9,102 bases of DNA. It comes from an uncultured Chloroflexota bacterium. Its GTDB lineage: Bacteria; Chloroflexota; Dehalococcoidia; UBA3495. The position numbers and the translations under genes were made by a program. Of this stretch, positions 1 through 5,565 are shown piece by piece (positions within the stretch are counted from its first letter, which is position 1; every line of letters starts with the position of its first letter). Below the pieces are notes generated by a model that was not told where the DNA came from, searched no databases, and worked only from the letters and a program-made list of their open reading frames with translations. The stretch lies in NCBI GenBank assembly GCA_913031095.1, contig CAJWGH010000026.1, forward strand, positions 1 through 9,102, read 5' to 3'.

Positions 1-1
1 C

Positions 2-787
2 GACATCTTGGGACTAGAGAGCAACGGAGTCGACGAAGACGGCAATCTGTCCCTGCGGATGGATGAATACAGCCACCGCTTTATCGTCCAACCAACCGGT
101 AAGGACGATGTTGAGTTCGTCGGTTGGCAGGTTACTGACGAGCCCGCTCTTCGGGAGATGGTCGAGCAACTACGCCAAGCCGGGATCGAAGTCGCAGATG
201 GGACCGAGGATGAGACCAGGTCCCGCCGCGTCGAGGGCATGATTAAATTCGACGACCCCGAAGGCACGCGTACAGAGATATTCTATGGCCCGCCCATCAG
301 CTTTGACCGTCCTTTCAATTCGCCCCGCGCCGTTGGGTTCGTTACCGCTGAGCAGGGCATGGGCCACGTGGTCTACCATGTTGAGGATCTGGACCGCACG
401 GTCAAATTCTACCGTGACGTGCTCGGCATGAAGATCAGCGACTTCATCCGGAACCTGGCCTTCTTCCATTGCAACCCCCGCCACCATTCCCTAGCACTCA
501 TCGAAGCCAAATCGGCCAAGAAGCTGAACCACTTCATGCTGCAGACACAAAACATGAATGACGTGGGAGCGACTTATGACATGGTTCTAGACAGCGATAT
601 GTCCCTTACTAGAGGATTAGGCCGCCACACCAACGACCACATGACTTCCTTCTATATGAAGACTCCGTCGGGTTTCGATGTCGAGTACGGATGGGGTGCC
701 CGCACCGTGGACGATGAGACTTGGCAGGTGGTCCGCCACGAAAAGGGTAGCATCTGGGGCCACCGACCCGCTGTAGCGGCCAAGTAG
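2..787 (+). CDS. Type I extradiol ring-cleavage dioxygenase, BphC-like (5' end missing)
   Basis: Fe(II)-dependent enzyme of the vicinal oxygen chelate (VOC) fold that opens a catechol ring next to its two hydroxyls. It is closest in motif pattern to 2,3-dihydroxybiphenyl 1,2-dioxygenase (BphC) and relatives. The frame is open to the left edge, and about 30-40 N-terminal residues appear to be missing against the usual ~295; the TTG at position 8 is probably not the start. Counting from that TTG, the three metal ligands are H120 (GMGHVVYHV), H175 (LNHFML) and E226 (DVEYGWG). Conserved second-sphere residues of BphC are also present: H160 (HCNPRHHS), H207 (GRHTND) and Y216. The C-terminus ends in the family-typical WGHRP. 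The loop between the first two ligands is about eight residues shorter than in LB400 BphC (from memory), so the substrate may differ. It leads the operon: 28 bases separate it from the dehydrogenase. The family is certain, the substrate is not. Confidence 0.93.
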   Translation, partial: DILGLESNGVDEDGNLSLRMDEYSHRFIVQPTGKDDVEFVGWQVTDEPALREMVEQLRQAGIEVADGTEDETRSRRVEGMIKFDDPEGTRTEIFYGPPISFDRPFNSPRAVGFVTAEQGMGHVVYHVEDLDRTVKFYRDVLGMKISDFIRNLAFFHCNPRHHSLALIEAKSAKKLNHFMLQTQNMNDVGATYDMVLDSDMSLTRGLGRHTNDHMTSFYMKTPSGFDVEYGWGARTVDDETWQVVRHEKGSIWGHRPAVAAK

Positions 788-803
788 GACGCCAGGAACC
801 TGT

Positions 804-807
804 AGGA
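804..807 (+). promoter_or_regulatory. Ribosome binding site of the beta-hydroxyacid dehydrogenase
   Basis: AGGA lies eight bases before the ATG at 816. It fixes the start and shows that the gene is translated independently of the extradiol dioxygenase stop at 785-787. Confidence 0.55.
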
Positions 808-815
808 ACGAATAG

Positions 816-1700
816 ATGAATCTTGGCTATATCGGTACCGGGACTATGGGCAACCCCATGGCCAAAGCTCTTATCGAAGCGGGGCATTCGGTCACCGTGC
901 ACGACGTGCGCCGCGAGTCGGCAACCAACCTCTGTGAGATGGGCGCCAACTGGGCCGACGACCCCCGCCAACTGTCCGAAACAAGCGACGTGGTTTTCAC
1001 CTCGCTGCCCGGCCCGGTGGAAGCCGAACACGTCTTGACAGACCCAGAAACCGGCATCCTGACTGGGATAAAGACCGGAGCCACTTGGGTTGACACCACC
1101 ACTAACTCACCCACAGTGATCCACAAGTTAGCGGACATCTGCAAGCAGCGCGGAATCGAAATGCTGGACTGCCCAGTCAGCGGCCGAATCCCAAATATGA
1201 CCATGATGGTCGGCGGCGACCCAGCGGTATTCGAGAAACATCGGACCGTGTTGGAGACCATGGGCAAAGACGTGATTTACGTGGGCGGGACTGCATCCGG
1301 CTGCACAGCCAAACTGGTCACCCAATACCTGGGATATTCCAACTTCATCGCCGGTATCGAAGGCATGTTAATAGGCGCTAAGGCCGGACTTGATATGGAT
1401 ATCCTTGCCAAGCTGATTCCCATCAGCGCCTCGGCCAGCGGGGTTATGGCACGTTCTATGGACGTGGTACTGGACGGCACATTCTCGTCGAACGGAACCC
1501 TGGACATCGTGGCCAAAGACCTACATCTGGCCTGCCAACTGGCCCGCGACGTGCAAGCCCCGTCCCGCATCGGCGACATCGTGGACGACGTTCTCCAGCG
1601 GGCGCAGGCCCAGGGATTGGGCAAAGAAGGGTATCCTGTAGTGGCTCGGATACTCGAGCAGATGGCCAACGCACAAGTCCGCTCCAAGTCGAACAAATAG
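816..1700 (+). CDS. NAD(P)-dependent beta-hydroxyacid dehydrogenase (3-hydroxyisobutyrate dehydrogenase family)
   Basis: A 294-residue member of the family that oxidises beta-hydroxyacids or reduces the matching semialdehydes (3-hydroxyisobutyrate dehydrogenase, tartronate semialdehyde reductase). Residues 3-18 carry the Rossmann signature GYIGTGTMGNPMAKAL. D30 after the second strand favours NAD over NADP. The substrate motif DCPVSG is at 118-123 and the catalytic lysine is K166 (SGCTAKL). The C-terminal half is the usual all-helical domain with KDLHLA at 234-239. Two oddities: the stretch after DCPVSG reaches MVGG about five residues sooner than usual (no second Gly, no GAxxGT), and the Asn normally found three or four residues after the lysine is replaced (T169, Q170). 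The substrate is therefore probably not 3-hydroxyisobutyrate. It sits between the ring-cleaving and ring-hydroxylating genes with 28-base gaps on both sides, so it is likely co-transcribed. A role on a hydroxylated or semialdehyde intermediate is inference. Confidence 0.88.
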   Translation: MNLGYIGTGTMGNPMAKALIEAGHSVTVHDVRRESATNLCEMGANWADDPRQLSETSDVVFTSLPGPVEAEHVLTDPETGILTGIKTGATWVDTTTNSPTVIHKLADICKQRGIEMLDCPVSGRIPNMTMMVGGDPAVFEKHRTVLETMGKDVIYVGGTASGCTAKLVTQYLGYSNFIAGIEGMLIGAKAGLDMDILAKLIPISASASGVMARSMDVVLDGTFSSNGTLDIVAKDLHLACQLARDVQAPSRIGDIVDDVLQRAQAQGLGKEGYPVVARILEQMANAQVRSKSNK

Positions 1701-1712
1701 CTTCTCCCGGTC

Positions 1713-1719
1713 AAGGAGG
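1713..1719 (+). promoter_or_regulatory. Strong Shine-Dalgarno of the Rieske oxygenase alpha subunit
   Basis: AAGGAGG, nine bases before the ATG at 1729. It is the strongest ribosome binding site in the first operon, consistent with high expression of the oxygenase. Confidence 0.8.
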
Positions 1720-1728
1720 CGATCCAAC

Positions 1729-3123
1729 ATGGCAACCGCTCACAGAACCAACAGCAAGAACGGACAATTCAGCGGACAAGTAGATGGCATGGTAGACCTG
1801 GACGCCGGCACCATCAACCGGGAAGTGTTCGTCAGTCCAGAGATCTATGCCCAGGAGCAGGAGCAGCTCTTCGCGAGGGCTTGGCTGTTCATAGGACACG
1901 AAAGTCAGGTCAGCAAGCCGGGCGATTTCTTCGTGTCCTCCATGGGCGAGGAATCGGTCATTCTTTGCCGGGACAGACAAGGCGAAATTCACGTCTTCCT
2001 GAACTCATGCACCCACCGGGGGATGAAGGTCTGTCGATACGACGAAGGTAATACACCGGTGTTCAGTTGCCCCTACCACGGCTGGAGTTTCGCCACCGAC
2101 GGCAAGCTGGTTGGAGTGCCGTATTTCAAAGACGCCTACAAAGAGAACCTAGACAAATCCAAATGGGGCCTGCCGGAAGTAGCCCAGATGATTAATTACA
2201 AGGGAGCGATCTGGGCCACCTGGGACAAGAACGCCCCATCTTTCCAGGAGTATATGGGCGGATTCTTGACCTACCTAGATTTCCTGCTGGATACCTGGGA
2301 TGGCGCCGGTGGAGAGGTTGAGGTTTTCGGCGGCGTGGAGAAATGGGTCATCCCCTGTAACTGGAAGTTTCCCTCGGAGAACTTCATCGGTGACCGCTAC
2401 CACAACATCAGCCACCGCTCTGTGGACTTGGTCGGTCAAGGCCCGAGCGGCAGTGGACGACGCGACACCCAAGAGCGGGAAGGTGCCATGGCTCTAGACA
2501 TATCTTTCCCTGAGCGAGGCCACGGCACCATCACGTTCCTCCGACCAGATGACCGCGTTGTTCCCTCTTATCAACACTCCAAGATCGTCTCGGAGTATTT
2601 CGCTGAGTGCGAGGCCCAGCGCCGGAAGAACTACGGACAATGGGCACGTCTGGTCCCAGGCCCAAGCACCGTGTTCCCCAACATGTCATACCTACCGCGG
2701 CAACCCCGCACGATCTCGGTTTGGCATCCTCGCAGCGCCAACAGCCACGAGGCCTGGCGCTGGTTCTTGATTGACAAGAATGCCCCAGCCGAGGTGAAAG
2801 ATTTCCTGCGCCACTATTACATCAGCTACTCCGGCCCGTCGGGACTAACTGAACAAGACGACATGGAGAACTGGAATTACGCCCACAACGCCAGCCAGGG
2901 GGTCATCGCACGGCGGTACCCATATAACTACCAGATGGGCATGGGCTTCGATGGCCCGCCAGTGGACACGGACGGACTGGAGATGCCCGGACAAATCAGG
3001 GACGTAACCACGGCCAAGGCCGCCGAGCAGAACCAGCGCGGATTCTACCAACGTTGGAACGAGTTCATGCAAGCCCCCGACTGGGACACTCTAGCCACCT
3101 GGCGCAACGGAAAGGGTCACTGA
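1729..3123 (+). CDS. Rieske ring-hydroxylating oxygenase, large (alpha) subunit
   Basis: Catalytic subunit of a Rieske non-haem iron oxygenase, which adds O2 to an aromatic ring using electrons delivered by a ferredoxin/reductase. It has 464 residues, a normal length. The Rieske [2Fe-2S] site is C94-x-H96-x17-C114-x2-H117. The mononuclear iron site lies in ENFIGDRYHNISHRS: bridging D222, then H225 and H229. The third ligand is D377 or D378 in the EQDDMENW segment, which matches the BphA-type EQDDGENW. The phrases KWVIPCNWKF (205-214), TVFPNMSYLP (314-323) and WHPR (332-335) are also typical of the biphenyl/benzene/phenylpropionate branch. H225 and H229 are separated by three residues, where naphthalene dioxygenase has four and BphA five. 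A beta-subunit gene follows, so the enzyme is probably an alpha3beta3 hexamer. No ferredoxin or reductase gene is seen in the window. The substrate is not determinable. Confidence 0.95.
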   Translation: MATAHRTNSKNGQFSGQVDGMVDLDAGTINREVFVSPEIYAQEQEQLFARAWLFIGHESQVSKPGDFFVSSMGEESVILCRDRQGEIHVFLNSCTHRGMKVCRYDEGNTPVFSCPYHGWSFATDGKLVGVPYFKDAYKENLDKSKWGLPEVAQMINYKGAIWATWDKNAPSFQEYMGGFLTYLDFLLDTWDGAGGEVEVFGGVEKWVIPCNWKFPSENFIGDRYHNISHRSVDLVGQGPSGSGRRDTQEREGAMALDISFPERGHGTITFLRPDDRVVPSYQHSKIVSEYFAECEAQRRKNYGQWARLVPGPSTVFPNMSYLPRQPRTISVWHPRSANSHEAWRWFLIDKNAPAEVKDFLRHYYISYSGPSGLTEQDDMENWNYAHNASQGVIARRYPYNYQMGMGFDGPPVDTDGLEMPGQIRDVTTAKAAEQNQRGFYQRWNEFMQAPDWDTLATWRNGKGH

Positions 3124-3137
3124 CTAAGAAAATCCCT

Positions 3138-3151
3138 TCTTCCCAGGAAGA
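3138..3151 (+). promoter_or_regulatory. Short palindrome next to a Shine-Dalgarno in the alpha-beta gap
   Basis: TCTTCCCAGGAAGA is self-complementary except at its two central bases. It lies 15 bases after the alpha stop and directly abuts the AGAGGAG at 3151-3157. As RNA it could form only a five-pair hairpin. It may tune translation between alpha and beta, but it is short enough to be chance. Confidence 0.25.
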
Positions 3152-3163
3152 GAGGAGATGCGG

Positions 3164-3223
3164 ATGGGGCCACCCTTCAAACCAAGTCAAACTAAACGGG
3201 GCCAGACCAATGACGACAACTGA
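3164..3223 (+). CDS. Possible 19-codon leader ORF overlapping the beta-subunit start
   Basis: GAGAGGAG at 3150-3157 is the only good ribosome binding site in the gap between alpha and beta. It is six bases before an ATG at 3164 and touches another in-frame ATG at 3158. This frame runs MGPPFKPSQTKRGQTNDDN and stops at 3221-3223, which is 11 bases past the beta-subunit ATG at 3210. The beta gene itself has no convincing ribosome binding site. Ribosomes finishing this mini-ORF would therefore be placed to restart on beta (translational coupling). The peptide matches nothing I know. The ORF is short enough to be accidental; its placement is the only argument for it. Confidence 0.3.
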   Translation: MGPPFKPSQTKRGQTNDDN

Positions 3224-3755
3224 GTCAGCCATCGCCAATCTGCTGCTCAAAGAAGAGATTTCCGAGTTTCTCTACGAGGAAGTAGAGATTCTGGACGAGC
3301 GCAACTTCGGAGAGTGGTTGGACCTGCTCACCGATGACATCCGCTACTGGATGCCCATGCGTCGGAACGTCAAATCCAACGAGATGGACCGCGAGTTCAC
3401 CAGGGAAGGCCAGGACATCAACTGGTTCGACGAGGGCAAAGACACCCTGGAACGTAGGGTTCACCAGATACTTACCGGTGTTCATTGGGCAGAGGAACCA
3501 CTGTCTCGCATCCGCCACTTCATCACCAACGTGCAATTACTCAGCGCCACGCCATCAGCCTCAAGCGCCACAGAGGTGTCCACTCGCTGCCGCTTCTTGG
3601 TTTACCGCAACCGCGTAGAAACCGAGACTGACTTCCTCATCGGCAAACGCGAAGATACCCTCAGAAAGGTTGGTAACGCTTGGAAGATTGCCGAGCGAAA
3701 GATCACCCTTGATCAAAACGTGCTTTTGGCCAAGAATTTGACCTTCTTCTTCTAG
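3210..3755 (+). CDS. Rieske ring-hydroxylating oxygenase, small (beta) subunit
   Basis: Structural subunit of the oxygenase, with the NTF2/SnoaL-like cone fold. It has 181 residues, matching the usual 160-190. Family features seen: an N-terminal helix with the FLYEEVEILDERNFGEWLDL pattern (residues 17-36), DDIRYWMPM at 39-47, the RIRHFITNV strand, and the C-terminal WKIAERKITLDQNVL ending in FFF. The frame is open upstream into the alpha gene (to 3054), but those codons lack family similarity. The ATG at 3210 gives MTTTESAIANLLLKEEI, a normal beat for the family. It lacks a clear Shine-Dalgarno, and translation may depend on coupling to the mini-ORF at 3164-3223. The gap from alpha is 86 bases. 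Confidence 0.93.
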   Translation: MTTTESAIANLLLKEEISEFLYEEVEILDERNFGEWLDLLTDDIRYWMPMRRNVKSNEMDREFTREGQDINWFDEGKDTLERRVHQILTGVHWAEEPLSRIRHFITNVQLLSATPSASSATEVSTRCRFLVYRNRVETETDFLIGKREDTLRKVGNAWKIAERKITLDQNVLLAKNLTFFF

Positions 3756-3799
3756 AGGGACCCACGCACAAAGACCATGAAGATTTTGTATACGCATAT

Positions 3800-3805
3800 T
3801 ATGAT
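3800..3805 (+). promoter_or_regulatory. Candidate -10 element for the two small genes
   Basis: TATGAT (five of six to TATAAT) in an AT-rich patch between the beta-subunit gene and the gene at 3877. No good -35 stands 16-18 bases upstream. Transcription would begin near 3812, inside the inverted repeat 3804-3829. It may allow the small genes to be expressed apart from the oxygenase. Confidence 0.3.
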
Positions 3806-3829
3806 TCTAGGAACGGTTTTCCCTAGAAT
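3804..3829. repeat. Inverted repeat, 8-bp perfect arms, possible operator
   Basis: ATTCTAGG (3804-3811) and CCTAGAAT (3822-3829) are perfect complements around a ten-base spacer. No T-run follows, so it is unlikely to be an intrinsic terminator. It overlaps the end of the candidate -10 and the predicted start site, which is where a repressor operator would sit. The CTAG core is a rare tetranucleotide in many bacteria. It could also form a modest RNA hairpin that protects the end of the oxygenase mRNA. Confidence 0.4.
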
Positions 3830-3876
3830 ACAGACGCCCTGGCCAAAAACTGCCGGTGCAGCAGGAGATCACTAAA

Positions 3877-4077
3877 ATGGCTGATATAGTTAACTTGATA
3901 ACCCTGGATGAAGGCGCAAGAATCGCCACCTCTGCTGGTGCCACGGTGGAGGTAGTGGATAACCCCAAAGACGGGGTGTGGGTATTCGGCAAATACCTGA
4001 TATGTCCCGATGACCCTTCCCTAGTGGGCAGCGAGGATATGTTCTTCGCTCAAGATATCGTGGAAGTGTTGGACTGA
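3877..4077 (+). CDS. Small acidic protein of unknown function (66 aa), possibly SH3-like barrel
   Basis: I do not recognise this gene with confidence. The start ATG at 3877 is chosen because AGGAG at 3863-3867 lies nine bases upstream; the frame is also open to an ATG-like codon at 3856 that lacks one. The 66 residues are rich in short hydrophobic strands: VNLITL, ARIATSAG, TVEVVD, GVWVFGKYLIC and FFAQDIVEVLD. There is a GATVEVVDNPKDGVWVF centre that looks like a small KOW/SH3-type beta barrel. It has no signal peptide, no membrane segment and a single Cys. The next gene overlaps it by one base (TGATG), so the two are translationally coupled and probably act together. Its position after the oxygenase genes suggests an accessory role, which is inference only. 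Confidence 0.75.
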   Translation: MADIVNLITLDEGARIATSAGATVEVVDNPKDGVWVFGKYLICPDDPSLVGSEDMFFAQDIVEVLD

Positions 4078-4292
4078 TGACTGACCCAAAATCCGCTCAA
4101 CCCGACACTGAACAACTGCGAGAAGCCTTCCAAGCAGGCTTTGATTCAATAGACGACGGCGACGGCTTCTATTACGGGTTCCACGCCTTCCTGGAACGCC
4201 GCGGCTTCGGACTCAGTGAAGACATTCCCTGCACCTGCTCAGACAACGGCGTCCACGGTCATCAACCAGAGTGCCGATGGATCAAAGCCTGA
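4077..4292 (+). CDS. Small Cys/His-cluster protein of unknown function (71 aa)
   Basis: Not recognised. The ATG at 4077 shares its A with the TGA stop of the previous gene, a classic coupling overlap, so no separate ribosome binding site is needed. The N-terminal half is an acidic helix (TEQLREAFQAGFDSI, 11-25), followed by GDGFYYGFHAFLERRGFG. The C-terminus carries C52-x-C54-x5-H60-x-H62-x3-C66, then RWIKA. The spacing resembles a small zinc or iron knuckle. It is not the Rieske pattern (C-x-H-x15-17-C-x2-H) nor a plant-type or 4Fe-4S ferredoxin pattern, so I do not call it the missing ferredoxin. It ends 21 bases before a strong terminator, closing the operon. Confidence 0.75.
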   Translation: MTDPKSAQPDTEQLREAFQAGFDSIDDGDGFYYGFHAFLERRGFGLSEDIPCTCSDNGVHGHQPECRWIKA

Positions 4293-4313
4293 TTTCCATC
4301 GCAACGACAGCGG

Positions 4314-4342
4314 AAAAGAGAGGCCGATTTGGCCTCTCTTTT
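4314..4342. terminator. Bidirectional intrinsic terminator between convergent genes
   Basis: AAAAGAGAGGCC (4314-4325), loop GATTT, and GGCCTCTCTTTT (4331-4342) form a perfect 12-pair stem. The T-run on the plus strand and the A-run on the left arm let it end transcription from both sides: the small-gene pair on plus and the amidohydrolase (stop at 4371-4373) on minus. It is the clearest transcription boundary in the window. Confidence 0.92.
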
Positions 4343-4370
4343 GCTTATGAGGTTGCCCTGCCCGAATGGT

Positions 4371-5381
4371 CTACCCCTTGAACAGATCCAGAGCGTTTTG
4401 ACGGGTGATGAGGTCCTGGTTCGCCTGGCTCAGACCAACGGCACCCACGGCGTCCATCAGACCTCCGCTCATGGCCGCCCAGACCCAGTCTGACCCCAGC
4501 AGAATGTGCTCCGGCCCAGCCATGTCCAAAAGCAGTTCGAGAGACCGAGGATTGATTGTTACGGTATCGTAATACAGCAAGGACATATAGTCTTCCGGGC
4601 CATCCTTCTGCAGGTCAGTGACCTTCTCCATGCCCCGACGATAAGCAATATCGACCCGCCCTATCAGGTATGGCAGGGACCCGCCGCCGTGGCAGAGCAT
4701 CAGCTTTAATTTCGGATGGCGGTCCAAGAGCCCGGAGTGGATAAGCTTGGCGGCCAGAATGGTGGTGTCCAGGGTCCGGCCCATGCTGAATGCCATGTAG
4801 CTAGGTCCAACGTGAGGCCACTTACTGTGGGATGCCCCGTGCAGCATCACCGGCACATCTAGCTCTTCAGCCGCGGCCCACAGAGGCTCCATACCAGGGT
4901 CGGCCACGTCCAGGTCTGCCGGGTCGCTAGGCAGCATAGTCCCCAGCATCCCTAGCGTCTTCACGGCATATTCCAGCTCTCTGGCTGCCTTCTCCCCATC
5001 ACGTATAGGCACTGCCGCGATGGTCCGAAATGCAGCACCGCTGTCTTTTGCCGTCTGAACCATATGCTCGTTCAACAGCCTCACCCAGTCAGCCTCCTTG
5101 TCGGAGGTCATGGTATACCCCTGGATATCTAGCCAAGCAGCCATGTATTGAGATCCAACACCGTTCTCCTGCATCCATTCGGTCCGAGCCTCGGTGTTGG
5201 ACAAGCTTCCACCCGCAGCTCGGAGGGTCGGTAGGCCGGGAAACGTCAGGGCATGCCCTGCGTCAGTCTCCTCGACTGCCACACCGAACGCTTTGGCGGA
5301 CTTCTGAGCCTCTTTCAAGAAGCTGGTAGGCGCAATATGGGCGTGGACGTCTATGAAACCCTGGGGCGTCTCCTGGGCCAT
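4371..5381 (-). CDS. Metal-dependent amidohydrolase/decarboxylase, ACMSD-like (Amidohydro_2)
   Basis: A TIM-barrel enzyme of the Amidohydro_2 family. The family includes 2-amino-3-carboxymuconate 6-semialdehyde decarboxylase, gamma-resorcylate and 5-carboxyvanillate decarboxylases, and 4-oxalomesaconate hydratase. It has 336 residues, the usual length. Metal and catalytic residues are visible: H13-x-H15 in FIDVHAHI, H181 in VMLHGA, H231 in LCHGGG, and D298 in LLGSDW. The start at 5381 is chosen over an in-frame ATG at 5408 because GGAGG lies four bases upstream and those nine extra codons would overlap it. The gene is divergent from the ThDP enzyme and convergent with the small genes. In an aromatic cluster, decarboxylation or hydrolysis of a carboxylated ring-fission product is the natural guess. 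The exact reaction cannot be read from the sequence. Confidence 0.9.
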   Translation of the reverse strand: MAQETPQGFIDVHAHIAPTSFLKEAQKSAKAFGVAVEETDAGHALTFPGLPTLRAAGGSLSNTEARTEWMQENGVGSQYMAAWLDIQGYTMTSDKEADWVRLLNEHMVQTAKDSGAAFRTIAAVPIRDGEKAARELEYAVKTLGMLGTMLPSDPADLDVADPGMEPLWAAAEELDVPVMLHGASHSKWPHVGPSYMAFSMGRTLDTTILAAKLIHSGLLDRHPKLKLMLCHGGGSLPYLIGRVDIAYRRGMEKVTDLQKDGPEDYMSLLYYDTVTINPRSLELLLDMAGPEHILLGSDWVWAAMSGGLMDAVGAVGLSQANQDLITRQNALDLFKG

Positions 5382-5385
5382 GGTT

Positions 5386-5390
5386 CCTCC
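5386..5390 (-). promoter_or_regulatory. Shine-Dalgarno deciding the amidohydrolase start
   Basis: GGAGG on the minus strand, four bases before the ATG at 5381. It rules out the earlier in-frame ATG at 5408. Confidence 0.75.
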
Positions 5391-5418
5391 AATGATGCTG
5401 GTATCCAAGCTCGATTTT

Positions 5419-5429
5419 CCGAATTTCGG
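5419..5429. repeat. 11-bp palindrome CCGAATTTCGG in the amidohydrolase leader
   Basis: Perfect five-base arms CCGAA/TTCGG around one T. A further TTCGGA copy lies at 5455-5460, inverted relative to TCCGAA at 5418-5423. It falls in the untranslated leader of the amidohydrolase and is a possible regulator-binding half-site pair. Confidence 0.3.
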
Positions 5430-5430
5430 T

Positions 5431-5443
5431 GCATGTTACGTGC
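5431..5443. promoter_or_regulatory. Dyad GCATGTTACGTGC, possible GntR-type operator
   Basis: Thirteen-base imperfect palindrome (one mismatched pair) with a GT-N-AC core, which is the hallmark of many GntR-family operators. It lies just downstream of the candidate -10 of the amidohydrolase (minus strand), the right place for repression. No GntR gene is in the window, so this stays a guess. Confidence 0.3.
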
Positions 5444-5448
5444 CTGAG

Positions 5449-5475
5449 GGTATATTCGGAGCCCACCGACGTCAA
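5449..5475 (-). promoter_or_regulatory. Candidate promoter of the amidohydrolase
   Basis: On the minus strand TTGACG (complement of 5470-5475) is followed after 15 bases by TATACC (complement of 5449-5454). The -35 is good, but the spacer is short and the -10 is mediocre. Its -35 overlaps the upstream end of the oppositely directed promoter of the ThDP gene, so the two may be controlled together. Confidence 0.35.
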
Positions 5476-5497
5476 GGTTTCGAATAATCTGTATAAT
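5469..5497 (+). promoter_or_regulatory. Candidate promoter of the ThDP enzyme gene
   Basis: A perfect TATAAT -10 at 5492-5497. Seventeen bases upstream, the -35 region (5469-5474, ACGTCA) matches only three of six, so an activator may be needed. Predicted transcript start is about 5504, giving a leader of about 70 bases. Confidence 0.5.
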
Positions 5498-5501
5498 TGG
5501 C

Positions 5502-5519
5502 GGGAATCCCCCGGTTCCC
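5502..5519. repeat. Dyad GGGAA-N8-TTCCC at the predicted start site of the ThDP gene
   Basis: Perfect five-base arms GGGAA (5502-5506) and TTCCC (5515-5519) around eight bases. It begins five bases after the TATAAT and covers the predicted transcription start, a typical repressor position. It is short, so chance is possible. Confidence 0.3.
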
Positions 5520-5560
5520 TGCAGGCTCCAAGAAGATACAACCAAACTGGAAGTTGATTG

Positions 5561-5565
5561 GGAGG
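5561..5565 (+). promoter_or_regulatory. Shine-Dalgarno of the ThDP enzyme gene
   Basis: GGAGG, eight bases before the ATG at 5574. It fixes the start. Confidence 0.75.

Noticed and set aside
609..1735. Long antisense frames opposite the dioxygenase and dehydrogenase
   Set aside because: They are mirror shadows of well-supported genes on the plus strand, have no recognisable domains and lack ribosome binding sites.
3054..3209. Upstream extension of the beta-subunit frame into the alpha gene
   Set aside because: The extra codons overlap the conserved C-terminus of alpha, have no family similarity and would give 233 residues, while starting at 3210 gives the normal 181.
3777..3875. 32-codon frame (starts MKILYTHIMILGTVF) between the beta subunit and the small gene at 3877
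   Set aside because: The nearest Shine-Dalgarno-like GAGGG is 17 bases away, the frame runs through the inverted repeat 3804-3829, and the product resembles nothing.
4077..4292. The 71-residue Cys/His protein as the missing Rieske ferredoxin
   Set aside because: The spacing C-x-C-x5-H-x-H-x3-C does not fit C-x-H-x15-17-C-x2-H, and at 71 residues it is shorter than Rieske ferredoxins (about 100).
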